A program made the translations under genes and the position numbers. 64,000 bases of DNA, from the NCBI RefSeq assembly GCF_014332515.1, contig NZ_VFSD01000030.1, forward strand, positions 1 through 64,000, written 5' to 3'. Under the pieces are notes generated by a model. It saw only the letters and a list, made by a program, of their open reading frames with translations, had not been told where the DNA came from and searched no databases. This DNA is from Pontibacter beigongshangensis. Its GTDB lineage: Bacteria; Bacteroidota; Bacteroidia; Cytophagales; Hymenobacteraceae. Within the stretch, counting starts at the first letter, position 1; every line of letters starts with the position of its first letter. Shown piece after piece: positions 1-8,420 of this stretch.

Positions 1-26
1 CAAATTGAATAATTAGCCCATTACCT

Positions 27-76
27 AAATTATTCAAATCAAAATGCCCCTCCAGAGCCTATTCTGCTCCTGCAGC
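27..76 (+). repeat. Repeat A copy 1
   Basis: The A+T arm AAATTATTC is followed by an A-run, the core GCCCCTCCAGAGCC and a CTGCTCC-type tail. This is one of about 22 copies of the intergenic repeat family in this window. It lies beyond the terminator of the TPR gene. Confidence 0.75.
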
Positions 77-112
77 TAAGCGAACAATAGGGCTCGAACC
101 TTGAAAGGAACA

Positions 113-162
113 GTTCATAAAAAAAAGCCTGCTCCGGGTGGAACAGGCTTTTTTTTATGAAC
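113..162. terminator. Terminator of the exbB-tonB-TPR gene row
   Basis: A 19-bp perfect inverted repeat (113-131 with 144-162) has A and T runs on both sides of a CCTG/CAGG stem. It ends ten bases from the stop of the minus-strand TPR gene, so it can stop transcription leaving that gene. The symmetric A/T runs mean it could also work in the other direction. Confidence 0.85.
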
Positions 163-171
163 TAAAGCAGG

Positions 172-1758
172 TTACTTTTTAGTTGTTTTGCTCAACTCGG
201 CAAGGGCGGCTTCAGCCTGTGGGTTTGCCGGATCCAGGTTCTTTGCTTCCTGGTAAAATTTGGCAGCATTCTCTTTATCTGCTTTCAGATAATAGTAATA
301 GCCAAGATACACGTTAGCTTCAACCAGATCTTTCTTAAATTTTTCTGGGTCGGCCTGAGCAAGTTTGATAAACTCCTCATAATGAGGTTTTGCTAATCCT
401 TCTGTGGACTCCGGGTCAAGGCTCGCGCTAGCTCTTGCTCTCCATAAGTGAGCGTAGGCATAGGTGGGGTTAGTCTCCGTGATTTTAGCGTATGTCTCAT
501 CCGCTTTCTTGAAATCGCCTGCCATCATATAAATATTGCCTATATAATAGTAGTCGATATTAGATGGGTCGGCTTTCTCGAATTTCCTTTCATAAACACC
601 CACGGCTTTGTCGTACTCCTCGTTGCTGGCATACATATTGGCCAGGTCGGTGTAAATCTCCGCTTTGTTTGGCTCCATAGCCAGCGCCTTTTCCAGATTT
701 TCGATGGCCTTAGGTCGCTGATTATTCTTTGCCAGCATTTTGCTGTAGTACTCGTAGTCGCCGGCGCGCACTTTATTTTTATCTACTTTGGCAAAGAATG
801 TTTCCATTGCCTTAAGTGCCTGCTCATGCTGACCGAGTTCATACAAAGAGTACGCCTGCAAACGGTTCATAACCGTGTGGTTAGGCTCCTCCTTCAGTAC
901 TTCCTGTACTTCGGCAAGGGTCTTCTGATAGTCCTTTGTCAGGAACAGGAAGGAGGCATATTTTGCCCGTGTTTCGCTGGTGTTTTCAGCCATATCCACA
1001 TACTTTTTAAAGGTGGATACTGCCTGATCGAATTTGCCATCGAAGTAGTACATCTCTCCCAGGTCGTGGTAAGCCGGCGCATAATTCGGATCTGCTGCTA
1101 TTGCCTTTTTAAAGGCTTCTTCTGCCGCTTCGTAGTTTCGTGACCGGGTATAAACCTGACCTACCCTCAGGTGCGCCTTCGGATACTTGTTATTTACCAG
1201 AATGGCCTGGTCGTAGTTAGTCAGGGCTTTTCCGCCATCATTTTGTTTCAGATAGGCGTCTCCAAGTACTACAAATGTTACAGGGTTCTTGTTGTCGCGC
1301 TGAATGGCCTGGTTCAGATACTCAATCGCTTTGCTCATGTCGGTCTCATTAGACTCCACATAAGCTTCGCCTATCATCGTCAGAACATAAGGGTCTTTTC
1401 CTTTGCTTTGTTTTACGGCTTTCTCGAAATGGCTTTCAGCCGCAGCTTTATTCCCTTTTTCCAGCTCCAGTTTACCCAGTCCCACCATGCTGATGGCAGA
1501 CTTTGAGTTCTGAGCTAGCCCTTGATTAAAATAATAGGCAGCAGAGTCTGGCTTTTCTGTTCTAAGGTATACATCTCCCAGCGCAAAATAAGCTTTATCA
1601 GCTTCCTTGCTATTCAACTGTGATTTGTAATATGATTTAGCTTGCTGATATTTTTCCAGATCAACGGCCATTCTTCCCTGGTCAACAGTTTGTGCTACTG
1701 CACCTGCTGTAGGGATAGCTGTTGCCATAAGGAGGATATACTTCCACTTGTTGGTCAT
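172..1758 (-). CDS. Secreted tetratricopeptide-repeat protein
   Basis: The 528-residue protein starts with a signal peptide (MTNKWKYILLMATAIPTAGAVA, probably cut before Gln) and then consists almost wholly of TPR units, recognisable by repeated A-x-x-x-Y/F and D-P/N patterns (YAPAYHDLGEMYYFDGKFDQA, YAYAHLWRARA). It is therefore likely a periplasmic scaffold for protein contacts. It is the last gene of a minus-strand row behind a PstS-like lipoprotein, with a 45-nt gap, and is followed by a strong terminator. Proteins of this type often close exbB-exbD-tonB operons in Bacteroidota, which suggests a role around TonB-dependent transport or the cell envelope. That role is inferred from position only; no enzymatic motif is visible. 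Confidence 0.85.
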   Translation of the reverse strand: MTNKWKYILLMATAIPTAGAVAQTVDQGRMAVDLEKYQQAKSYYKSQLNSKEADKAYFALGDVYLRTEKPDSAAYYFNQGLAQNSKSAISMVGLGKLELEKGNKAAAESHFEKAVKQSKGKDPYVLTMIGEAYVESNETDMSKAIEYLNQAIQRDNKNPVTFVVLGDAYLKQNDGGKALTNYDQAILVNNKYPKAHLRVGQVYTRSRNYEAAEEAFKKAIAADPNYAPAYHDLGEMYYFDGKFDQAVSTFKKYVDMAENTSETRAKYASFLFLTKDYQKTLAEVQEVLKEEPNHTVMNRLQAYSLYELGQHEQALKAMETFFAKVDKNKVRAGDYEYYSKMLAKNNQRPKAIENLEKALAMEPNKAEIYTDLANMYASNEEYDKAVGVYERKFEKADPSNIDYYYIGNIYMMAGDFKKADETYAKITETNPTYAYAHLWRARASASLDPESTEGLAKPHYEEFIKLAQADPEKFKKDLVEANVYLGYYYYLKADKENAAKFYQEAKNLDPANPQAEAALAELSKTTKK

Positions 1759-1803
1759 CGTTTTAAAATTTAGAGTAGTTATTGTTTAGTCTAGTAAGTT
1801 AAT

Positions 1804-2754
1804 CTATCGCTGCAGACCAATTATACGGACTGGCATGGTGGCTGGCACAAGCCCTGATTTCAGGAAGATGCGCTGGCCTTTGTCTCCAGCTATAAAGGAG
1901 GCAAAACCTGTGCCAAGCCCTGTCCTGCCTTCTGTACTTATAATATAAAGGTATCTTCGTAGCGGATAAGTTCCCTGTGCTATATACGCCTGGTAGGGCT
2001 GAAAGTAGCTATCGGTACTTGCCGGCTCAGGTTCCGAGCTTATTCCTACAACTTTAATTTTTTCCATAAACCGCACAGCAGTGGTGTCGTCGAAGTCGCT
2101 TATCCAGTTTACGCCAATTACGCCAACAGAATTCTCGTTCTTCGATACATAATCTATCAGTGCCTCGTGCGAATTGCTGGCATACGTGTTTTTGGGCAGT
2201 GGCTGGTTTGAAATGATAGAATCTTTAACAAAGCGGGCTGTGCTGGAGTTGTTGTTGTCGAACACGATCGTCAGGCCGTTGATCTTGTTCTCAGGGCTAA
2301 GGTCGCTCCAGGAGGTTACCTGGCCACTAAAGATCCCTTGCACTTCCGACATGGTCAGTAAGGTGTCTGGGTTATCTTTGTGCACGATCAGGGCCACAGC
2401 ATCGATGGCTATTTTTACCGTTCTGGGTATGATTTTTCGCTGATCAAAGACTGCCTTTTCCTCCGGCCTCAGTTCCCGTGACAGAACGGCAACCCTGGTG
2501 CTGTCGTTCAGCAGGTCCTGAATCACGGCCCCTTCTGATTTATACTGCGGGTTCAGTTTAGCATACTTATAGATGGTCTCGAAGGTGTAGACCTGGCTAT
2601 CCATTATGGGTTGAAAAGACTCATCGATACTGATAGTGATATTCCCGGATGTTGGTGTATCGGCAGGCGTATCAGAATTGCCACAGGCTGTTGCCAGCAG
2701 CACTAGGACCATTGCCTTCCATACAGCCCATTCTTTAATCCTTAAATTTATCAT
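1804..2754 (-). CDS. PstS-like periplasmic substrate-binding lipoprotein
   Basis: The 316-residue protein has a lipoprotein signal (LLATAC lipobox, about residues 18-23) and a PBP-like fold of the PstS phosphate-binding family: an N-terminal GNITISIDESFQPI segment, an alternating S-R-E-L/VALIVHKDN region and NNSSTARFVKDSI. The family normally binds phosphate or another anion for an ABC importer, but no pst permease or ATPase genes are nearby. Its place between a two-helix membrane protein and a TPR protein downstream of tonB is a recurrent Bacteroidota arrangement, so it may serve the TonB system rather than phosphate import. Its start overlaps the upstream gene by 20 nt, which suggests translational coupling. 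Phosphate specificity is unproven. Confidence 0.8.
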   Translation of the reverse strand: MINLRIKEWAVWKAMVLVLLATACGNSDTPADTPTSGNITISIDESFQPIMDSQVYTFETIYKYAKLNPQYKSEGAVIQDLLNDSTRVAVLSRELRPEEKAVFDQRKIIPRTVKIAIDAVALIVHKDNPDTLLTMSEVQGIFSGQVTSWSDLSPENKINGLTIVFDNNNSSTARFVKDSIISNQPLPKNTYASNSHEALIDYVSKNENSVGVIGVNWISDFDDTTAVRFMEKIKVVGISSEPEPASTDSYFQPYQAYIAQGTYPLRRYLYIISTEGRTGLGTGFASFIAGDKGQRIFLKSGLVPATMPVRIIGLQR

Positions 2755-2992
2755 GCCTTCCTTGAGAACTTTTTTGGTAAACTCTTACAAATCTAATAAT
2801 TCCGTATAATATTAGCGTTACTCCTAATATTAATTTCATATTTTTAGGCAGGTTCAGATTATATTGTTTTGTATCTACGAACAAAAGAAAAGCGCCCGCC
2901 CCAATATATATGAGGGTCATTATCAGTGTGAAGTAAAATACTGCTTTCTTCAAGGCCGTGGGCTGTGGTCTTTCTTTTCTGGGTGGTAGCAT
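2735..2992 (-). CDS. Small two-helix membrane protein
   Basis: The 85-residue protein has a basic N-terminus and two hydrophobic helices, about residues 18-38 (VFYFTLIMTLIYIGAGAFLLF) and 51-68 (MKLILGVTLILYGIIRFV), with a charged C-terminal tail. I do not recognise a named family. It overlaps the PstS-like gene by 20 nt, so the two are probably made together. Small proteins of this kind often occur between tonB and the PstS-like gene in this phylum, which supports it as a genuine gene. It could be an inner-membrane accessory of the energy-transduction row. Confidence 0.7.
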   Translation of the reverse strand: MLPPRKERPQPTALKKAVFYFTLIMTLIYIGAGAFLLFVDTKQYNLNLPKNMKLILGVTLILYGIIRFVRVYQKSSQGRHDKFKD

Positions 2993-3333
2993 AACTGTTT
3001 TTTATAATTTCCCTTAAACTAATCGTTGTTTGGTGGCAGCTAAAGTTTTCCTATATCTAATATAATGCTTTTCTTTTACATATTCTCGGGAGACCTTTAA
3101 AACTGATTTTTCTTTTACCGGCCTCTACCTTTCTTATTTCGATGCATTTTATAAGTACCTACTCTCAGGTGTATGGATTATGTTATATCGGCCGCGACGC
3201 AAGGTAACAGCATAGGTGTGAGTTTTTATCTGCCTGATGTCACCCGAGTGTCTTATTTCTCCAGGTGAGGCCATTTCTACTGCTGCTCAACACCCGACGG
3301 TTTGTCTATTCCCCAGTAGGACCCATTCTATAA

Positions 3334-3380
3334 AGCCTCGGCAAGACCTCCTGAGGGGCTTTTTGATTCTAATAATTTGA
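3334..3380 (-). repeat. Repeat A copy 2
   Basis: This is a minus-orientation copy: read in reverse it has AAATTATTAGAATC, an A-run and GCCCCTCAGGAGG. The tail is diverged. Confidence 0.7.
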
Positions 3381-3454
3381 TCGCTGGTTGCTTATTGTTG
3401 ATTGTTAGAGAAAGTGACATAACAGCTATAACTTTTCGGATTTGTCTTACTTTT

Positions 3455-3557
3455 TATGCAAATGCAAAGCCCTGTGTCTTGTTCCTGATCCTTCTGTAAA
3501 ACAGAGTTCCTGAGATAAAAGCTCGGGGCCTGTTTTACAGAACGAAACATTTGCATA
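3455..3557. repeat. Nested inverted repeat
   Basis: The outer arms are TATGCAAATG (3455-3464) and CATTTGCATA (3548-3557). The inner arms are CTGTAAAACAG (3494-3504) and CTGTTTTACAG (3530-3540). All pair perfectly, giving a 100-nt cruciform or RNA stem-loop with unpaired spacers. No gene is attached to it, and its function is unknown. Confidence 0.6.
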
Positions 3558-3779
3558 AACAATGCCTTTCCAAAGGTTACTGTTGCTCCTGCCGCCCTTA
3601 TCTTGGAAATGGTTCGGGTGTATGGACAACGTGCAGAGTTTCCTACTGAAAATAGCTTCATTCTAGCCCGGCTTGGGTTCTACGGCAGATTAGAAATTAA
3701 AGCATAGAAATTATGGATGGATTACTCCTTCTGCTCCCTCAATCCTGCTCATTTTAAAATCCTGGCAAACCCGATTCAG

Positions 3780-3820
3780 GCAAAAAAGCCTCTGGAGGTC
3801 CTGTTTCATTACAATAATTC
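3780..3820 (-). repeat. Repeat A copy 3
   Basis: Minus-orientation copy with AATTATTGTAATG, then an A-run and the core CCTCCAGAGGC. The CTG tail is lost. Confidence 0.6.
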
Positions 3821-3898
3821 CTTCCTGTGCCAGGTAGTAATATCAATAGGGTACAGGGCTTTTTGTTGTACACCCATTTGTGCTTCGTTACCTGTCTT

Positions 3899-3968
3899 TT
3901 TTATACCGCTGCAAACAAAAGAGCCTCCCTGGTTAAAAGGAGGCTCTTTTGTTTGCAGCGGTATAAAA
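3899..3968. terminator. 30-bp perfect hairpin directly after tonB
   Basis: The arms 3899-3928 and 3939-3968 are perfectly complementary over 30 bp, with a 10-nt loop (CTGGTTAAAA). The right arm touches the tonB stop codon. In the tonB direction the stem is headed by A residues and ends in T residues, as expected for a factor-independent terminator, but it is much longer than needed. Confidence 0.8.
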
Positions 3969-4805
3969 TTACTTAAGTGTGTACTTAATCGGAATGTTAT
4001 ACCTTACTGGTACTGCTCTACCATTTTGCTTTCCTGGAGTCCAGTTCGGCATGCTTTTTATAACCCGGATGGCTTCTTCGTCGCAACCGGCACCCAGGCC
4101 TCTCAGTACCTGAATATCACTGATCTCTCCGGTTTTGCTTACTACGAAAGAAACATACACTGTTCCTTCCACACCAGCCCGAATAGCTTGTTGAGGGTAC
4201 TTTATGGCTTTGCTGATGTAACCAAACATGGCTGCTTCACCACCAGGGAACGAAGGCATCTGTTCTGCAAATGTATAGGGTTTTTCTTCCACTACTTCTG
4301 CTACAGCACCTGTACCGTTTATATCGCCGATTGGGGCCGCAGGCATGTTCTTAACACCTTCCTGCGTTTTAATACCGGCCGATATCTCCACTAGCTCTTT
4401 CGCTTCAGCCAGGTCCTCTTCATCGTCGCGTACCTCCTCATTTCTTTTTACAACAGGCGGCGTATATTTTACGGTTGCCTGTTGTGGCGGTGGCGGCGGC
4501 GGCGCATCTGGCGGCGGCGGCGGCGGTGGCGGTGGTGGCGGCGTGTTTTCTACTGGGGGTGGTTGGGCCAGTTCTACTTCTGTTACAACACGTTCAATTA
4601 CCGGGGCAGGAGGTGCTTCTCCTTTAATTGCTTCTTTTACAAGCGGGATGCTTATAAAAGCAGCAAATAGCAGAATAGAAATAATTGCAGCCTGCGTAAT
4701 ATGTTTGTTGTAAAGTCTTCGAAGTAGGTAGGCACCATATGCCCGGTTTCGTCCTGCGAAGACGATATCATCGAGCGATGCTTTTGCTAACTTACTAACT
4801 TCCAT
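3969..4805 (-). CDS. tonB: Energy transducer TonB
   Basis: The 278-residue protein passes proton-motive-force energy from ExbB/ExbD to outer-membrane TonB-dependent receptors. Visible parts are a cytosolic N-terminus containing GRNRAYGAYLLRR, one transmembrane helix at about residues 37-57, a proline-rich periplasmic linker with an 11-proline run (residues about 89-107 including a second run), and the C-terminal TonB domain from about residue 190 (YPQQAIRAGVEGTVYVSF and the closing YNIPIKYTLK). It is the fourth gene of exbB-exbD-exbD-tonB, 15 nt behind the second exbD. The proline tract makes the DNA at about 4488-4545 a GGC/GGT triplet repeat that may slip. Confidence 0.95.
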   Translation of the reverse strand: MEVSKLAKASLDDIVFAGRNRAYGAYLLRRLYNKHITQAAIISILLFAAFISIPLVKEAIKGEAPPAPVIERVVTEVELAQPPPVENTPPPPPPPPPPPDAPPPPPPQQATVKYTPPVVKRNEEVRDDEEDLAEAKELVEISAGIKTQEGVKNMPAAPIGDINGTGAVAEVVEEKPYTFAEQMPSFPGGEAAMFGYISKAIKYPQQAIRAGVEGTVYVSFVVSKTGEISDIQVLRGLGAGCDEEAIRVIKSMPNWTPGKQNGRAVPVRYNIPIKYTLK

Positions 4806-4820
4806 TTTTTTTAGTTTTAA

Positions 4821-5336
4821 TTAATTCTGATTCAGTACTAATTCTTTGTCTTGCTCGGTTATGTCTACCATGGCAAATCTTTTCGTGTCTGTGATCTTCA
4901 TCTCATCCAAGATATCTACCATGTTTTTATAACGGGCACCATCCATAGGCTTAATCATTACCACCATTTTATCGTTTTGCCGGATACGTGGTGCCAGTAA
5001 AACCTTTCTGATTCCGTTTGCTGAATAATCAGAGGTCAACACCTCCGGATTATCATCAACTAAACCAAAGTAGTAATAGATCTTATCATCTTCACCCAGT
5101 ATAATAGTAGTGGCATTATCCGCCTTCACAGGAGTTAGGTCCTCTATATTATCAGGTTTCACCGGCATCTGGATCTCCATGGTCTGCGGCTTACTAAAGG
5201 TAGTTGTAAGCATGAAGAACGTTAGCAGCAGGAAGGCAAGGTCCACCATCGGTGTCATGTCCAGGTGGACAGACATTTTCTTGGAGCGTTTCTTACCCTT
5301 CTTACCGGAGTCGGCTTTTTCTTGTACTTCTGCCAT
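4821..5336 (-). CDS. exbD: Biopolymer transporter ExbD (second copy)
   Basis: The 171-residue ExbD/TolR-family protein has a lysine-rich cytosolic N-terminus, one transmembrane helix carrying the signature LDMTPMVDLAFLLLTFFMLT (about residues 25-44) with the conserved aspartate in MVD, and a periplasmic domain. It forms the proton-driven motor with ExbB that works TonB. The spacings to the neighbours are 15 nt on both sides, so one transcript is likely. It differs from the upstream exbD mainly in its longer basic N-terminus and in its periplasmic domain, which suggests a heteromeric ExbD pair, as is common in this phylum. Confidence 0.95.
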   Translation of the reverse strand: MAEVQEKADSGKKGKKRSKKMSVHLDMTPMVDLAFLLLTFFMLTTTFSKPQTMEIQMPVKPDNIEDLTPVKADNATTIILGEDDKIYYYFGLVDDNPEVLTSDYSANGIRKVLLAPRIRQNDKMVVMIKPMDGARYKNMVDILDEMKITDTKRFAMVDITEQDKELVLNQN

Positions 5337-5351
5337 TTTATGTCTCCTTTT

Positions 5352-5957
5352 TTATAGTGATGTTGGTCTAGCTTCCATGTCCGTAATCAGGTTGAACCTG
5401 CTTACTTTTCTGTCCTCTAGCGTCTTAATGACCTTGTTGATGGTGCCGAAATTCGCGTCTATATCACCCTTTATGGCCACAATTACCTGGGGGTTTGTTA
5501 AACGTGTCTGCCACACCCATTCAGAAAGCTCATTGTTCAGAGAATCCATTGGAATTCCAGGCTGGTTCACTTTTTTACGATCATCGCTTCCCATCGACAG
5601 GAACCCGGGAAGCTGCCTTACCGGCACGCCGAAGCTCGAGGTGAGAGAGAAGGTCTTTTTCTGATCTTCGCTAAACGTAACCCCATACTTCTGGCCTATC
5701 TTGTCTAGAAGTTTCTCTCTTGTCTGCTGTCCGTCCACTCCATAAAAAATGCGGTTATCCTTATCTATAGTTATAGTGATAACATTGGATTCCGGTATTT
5801 TTATCTCTGATACGGAACTTGGAGTATCTACAATTACTGCGTCGTCCGGAGCAAATTGAGTGGTCAGCATAAAGAAAGTAACTAGCAAGAAAGCCAAGTC
5901 TACCATTGGCGTCATGTCCAATACAGGCTTGTTTCTTTTTACTTTTACTCTAGGCAT
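5352..5957 (-). CDS. exbD: Biopolymer transporter ExbD (first copy)
   Basis: The 201-residue ExbD/TolR-family protein begins MPRVKVKRNKPVLDMTPMVD, with the proton-carrying aspartate in MVD at the start of its single transmembrane helix (about residues 13-36). The periplasmic part is longer than in the second copy and contains a serine-rich insertion (about residues 104-140). It lies 16 nt downstream of exbB. With ExbB it makes the inner-membrane motor that energises TonB. Confidence 0.95.
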   Translation of the reverse strand: MPRVKVKRNKPVLDMTPMVDLAFLLVTFFMLTTQFAPDDAVIVDTPSSVSEIKIPESNVITITIDKDNRIFYGVDGQQTREKLLDKIGQKYGVTFSEDQKKTFSLTSSFGVPVRQLPGFLSMGSDDRKKVNQPGIPMDSLNNELSEWVWQTRLTNPQVIVAIKGDIDANFGTINKVIKTLEDRKVSRFNLITDMEARPTSL

Positions 5958-5973
5958 TTCGCTGAATTAAAAA

Positions 5974-6861
5974 TTAAATTGTTTGCTGTCTTGCAGTGGT
6001 TGTGTTCGTTGCAGGAGCGCCGGTGTCGTGCTGAGCTGCAAAAGTAGAAATGATGCTGAAGCCGGCCTCGTCGATGCTGTACGTCAGTTCATCAATTTTA
6101 CTTGTAAAGTAGTTGTAAGCGATAATCGCGATAGCAGAGCCTGTTACACCAAGAGCCGTGTTAATCAAGGCCTCAGAGATACCGTTGGAGAGTGCGGTGG
6201 CATCTGGCGTACCTGAAGCTGCAAGAGCCGAGAACGCTTTAATCATACCAAGTACCGTACCAATCAGACCTGTAAGGGTAGAGATAGAGGCGATGGTAGA
6301 GATAATTACCAGGTTTTTCTCCAGCATCGGGAGCTCCAGTGAGGTTGATTCCTCAATCTCTTTTTGGATGGCGGCAATCTTCTCTGCTTTCAGCAACTCT
6401 GTGTCAGCCTGCATTTCCTTGTACTTCAGCAACCCTGACTTTACCACGTTGGCTACTGAGCCTTTCTGTGCATCGCAGGCGGCGATAGCACCGTTAACAT
6501 CACGCTGGTTTAATTTTAAATTGATGAGACGTACGAAACCGGCCACGCTCTTTGTGCCTTTTGCCTTGCTGATGGTAAAGGTCCGCTCAATTGAGAAGAT
6601 AAGTACCAGCAATACAAGCGCCATCAGGATAGGCACTACATAACCACCTTTATATACAATTCCCAGGTAGTTGCCGGGTAGCGGGTGGTTTTCGTTGTTG
6701 CCGCCTTCGAAGTTAGCTCCATTGCCTAAAACAAAAATATAAATCAGGAAGCACGCTAGAATTGCAACTGGCATCACGATAGTAGCAAATAAAGAGCCTC
6801 CTGTGCTACCTTTGGCTTCTACATTAGCATCTTTGCTCACTACTGCAGTCTTTTTTTCCAT
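5974..6861 (-). CDS. exbB: MotA/TolQ/ExbB proton-channel protein
   Basis: The 295-residue inner-membrane protein carries the MotA/TolQ/ExbB domain. It has an N-terminal helix (about residues 23-46), a second (about 73-90), a cytosolic stretch (about 95-180) and the paired C-terminal helices with IISTIASISTLTGLIGTVLG and GISEALINTALGVTGSAIAI, which line the proton path and contact ExbD. It is the first gene of the operon. A promoter match lies about 230 nt upstream, implying a long 5' leader. TolQ is the main alternative name, but the two ExbD genes and tonB behind it favour ExbB. Confidence 0.95.
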   Translation of the reverse strand: MEKKTAVVSKDANVEAKGSTGGSLFATIVMPVAILACFLIYIFVLGNGANFEGGNNENHPLPGNYLGIVYKGGYVVPILMALVLLVLIFSIERTFTISKAKGTKSVAGFVRLINLKLNQRDVNGAIAACDAQKGSVANVVKSGLLKYKEMQADTELLKAEKIAAIQKEIEESTSLELPMLEKNLVIISTIASISTLTGLIGTVLGMIKAFSALAASGTPDATALSNGISEALINTALGVTGSAIAIIAYNYFTSKIDELTYSIDEAGFSIISTFAAQHDTGAPATNTTTARQQTI

Positions 6862-7390
6862 TTTCTTAATAAGTTTAAAGTTTAGCTGTTTGTGTTGTAA
6901 TAAATTGTTTGTGTAATGACTAAATGTTTTAGAATGGGTTTTAGTTCTTTATTAGTTTGCAATATCTATTTTTTCTTTAAATAATGAATTAAATACGATC
7001 TTTTTTTTGCCTTTTTTATATAAGGGCCTAATAGAGAGCTGTTTGGCGATTATTTAACTAGCGTAAGTAAGCTTATATAATAAACCGTTACAAAGCTAAT
7101 TAATTTAAAAAAAGGATGCAAAACGAAATTGCCGTCTTAGTTGCTTTATTATTCTCTAACAGGATTCAATTACAGCCCAAATTGCATAAATAAAAATGAT
7201 AAATATCTTTTAAATGTAAGTTGTTTGCCCTTTATCAGCAAATATCTTTTCTCATTTTATATGGTTTCCGTGGCTGGAAAACGACCTGCTCAGTAAATGT
7301 CTCCGGCTCAGGTTATTATCCCTTGCCTCTTGTGCTTTGGCGAAAGTGTGGTTTAAATATAATAATTGATGTTGTAACTTGTATGCCGGT
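6862..7390. other. A+T-rich leader and spacer upstream of exbB
   Basis: The 529-bp stretch between convergent mazG and the exbB operon start is visibly richer in A+T than its surroundings. It contains the exbB promoter candidate at 7091-7122 and the long leader. No gene, repeat A copy or RNA gene was recognised in it. Confidence 0.6.
7091..7122 (-). promoter_or_regulatory. Bacteroidota-type promoter for the exbB operon
   Basis: On the minus strand TTTG (7119-7122) is followed after 20 nt by TAGCTTTG (7091-7098), matching the TTTG and TAnnTTTG elements of the Bacteroidota primary sigma factor. Transcription starting here would give a leader of about 225 nt before exbB. Confidence 0.55.
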
Positions 7391-8200
7391 TCAGCGATTT
7401 TTTGCCTTGTTCCAGTAAAAGTCCATCTCCTTCAGCGTCATGTGCTGTAACTTTTTGCCGTCTTTCGTAGCCTCTGTCTCCAGGTACCGAAACCGATCTA
7501 TGAATTTCAGGTTTGTTCTTTCCAGCGCCTCCTCCGGGTTTACATCTATAAAACGGGCAAAGTTTATGAGCGAGAACAGCAGGTCGCCAAACTCGCCTGC
7601 TGCTTTTTCCTGGTCTATGGCAACGCCGTCTTGCCTGTTAAACTCCGATTCGAACTCAGCCAGCTCTTCCTGCACCTTTTCCCAGACCTGCGTGCGCTCC
7701 TCCCAGTCGAAACCGGCTCCACGGGCTTTTTCCTGTATGCGCATGGCCTTTATAAGAGCCGGCAGCGAGCTTGGTACGCCACCCAGCACCGATTTGTTTC
7801 CTTCCTTGAGCTTTAGCTGCTCCCAGTTTCGCTTCACCTCTTCTTCGGTGGTGGCCTCTGTGCTGCTATAAATGTGCGGGTGCCGGAAAATGAGCTTCTC
7901 GCAGAGGGTGTTGAGCACTTCGGCAATATCGAACTGCTGCTGCTCGGAGGCAATCTTGGCATAAAACACCATGTGCAGCATGATGTCGCCCAGTTCTTTC
8001 TTTATTTCCGGCATGTCGTTACGGATAATGGCGTCAGAGAGTTCGTAGGTTTCTTCTATCGTCAGGTGCCGCAAGCTCTCCATGGTCTGCTTTCTGTCCC
8101 AAGGGCATTTTTCCCGCAGTTCCTCCATAATGTCGAGTAGCCGGTTAAAGGCCTCAAGCTGCCTTCCCCGTGGGCTTTCGCCAAATTGCGTGTTTTCCAT
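7391..8200 (-). CDS. mazG: Nucleoside triphosphate pyrophosphohydrolase MazG
   Basis: The 269-residue all-alpha NTP pyrophosphatase hydrolyses NTPs to NMP and pyrophosphate, for example to remove abnormal nucleotides. It shows the N-terminal signature CPWDRKQTMESL followed by EETYELSDAI and KKELGDIMLHMVFYA (the metal-binding E-E-x-x-E and E-x-x-D sets), and a second MazG copy near the C-terminus (KAAGEFGDLLFSLINFARFI). This two-domain form is the usual full-length MazG. I chose the ATG at 8200 (MENTQFGESPRG) because homologous sequence starts there; the frame stays open for another 38 codons upstream but that part looks non-coding. Confidence 0.93.
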   Translation of the reverse strand: MENTQFGESPRGRQLEAFNRLLDIMEELREKCPWDRKQTMESLRHLTIEETYELSDAIIRNDMPEIKKELGDIMLHMVFYAKIASEQQQFDIAEVLNTLCEKLIFRHPHIYSSTEATTEEEVKRNWEQLKLKEGNKSVLGGVPSSLPALIKAMRIQEKARGAGFDWEERTQVWEKVQEELAEFESEFNRQDGVAIDQEKAAGEFGDLLFSLINFARFIDVNPEEALERTNLKFIDRFRYLETEATKDGKKLQHMTLKEMDFYWNKAKNR

Positions 8201-8370
8201 AAATACAAATATATTAAAATTGAGAGCCAAGTTGTTGCTCTGTGGCAACGATTGTTGTGTTATGTTATTGTTAAGGCGCTCCGAAACCTCTGTTCCGGGC
8301 CACGGTAGTGCCACATACTTAGTACATTGCCGCGCCGCATAAGCAGCTTCCCAAAAAATAATGCCCGTCT

Positions 8371-8420
8371 GAATTATTTAAATAAAAATGCCCCTCCGGA
8401 GGCTCTGCTGCTGCTTCCCG
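8371..8420 (+). repeat. Repeat A copy 4
   Basis: A complete copy: GAATTATTTAAAT, A-run, GCCCCTCCGGAGGC and a GCTGCTGCT tail. Confidence 0.8.

Larger units (their letters stand above)
2993..3898. other. Gene-free spacer inside the tonB gene row
   Basis: About 0.9 kb separates tonB from the next minus-strand gene. It holds two copies of repeat A (3334-3380 and 3780-3820) and a nested inverted repeat (3455-3557). Short open frames such as 3392-3661 show no start context, domain or codon pattern that I would accept as genes. The region looks like an insertion of non-coding repeat DNA into a normally compact operon. Confidence 0.6.

Noticed and set aside
80..110. tRNA-like GGGCTCGAACC string
   Set aside because: Only the T-loop-like fragment is present; no acceptor stem or anticodon arm surrounds it.
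1804..2754. Phosphate ABC transporter locus (pst)
   Set aside because: Only the binding-protein gene is present; no permease, ATPase or phoU neighbour.
3392..3661. 89-codon minus-strand frame in the tonB spacer
   Set aside because: Overlaps the nested inverted repeat, has atypical composition and no recognisable domain or promoter.
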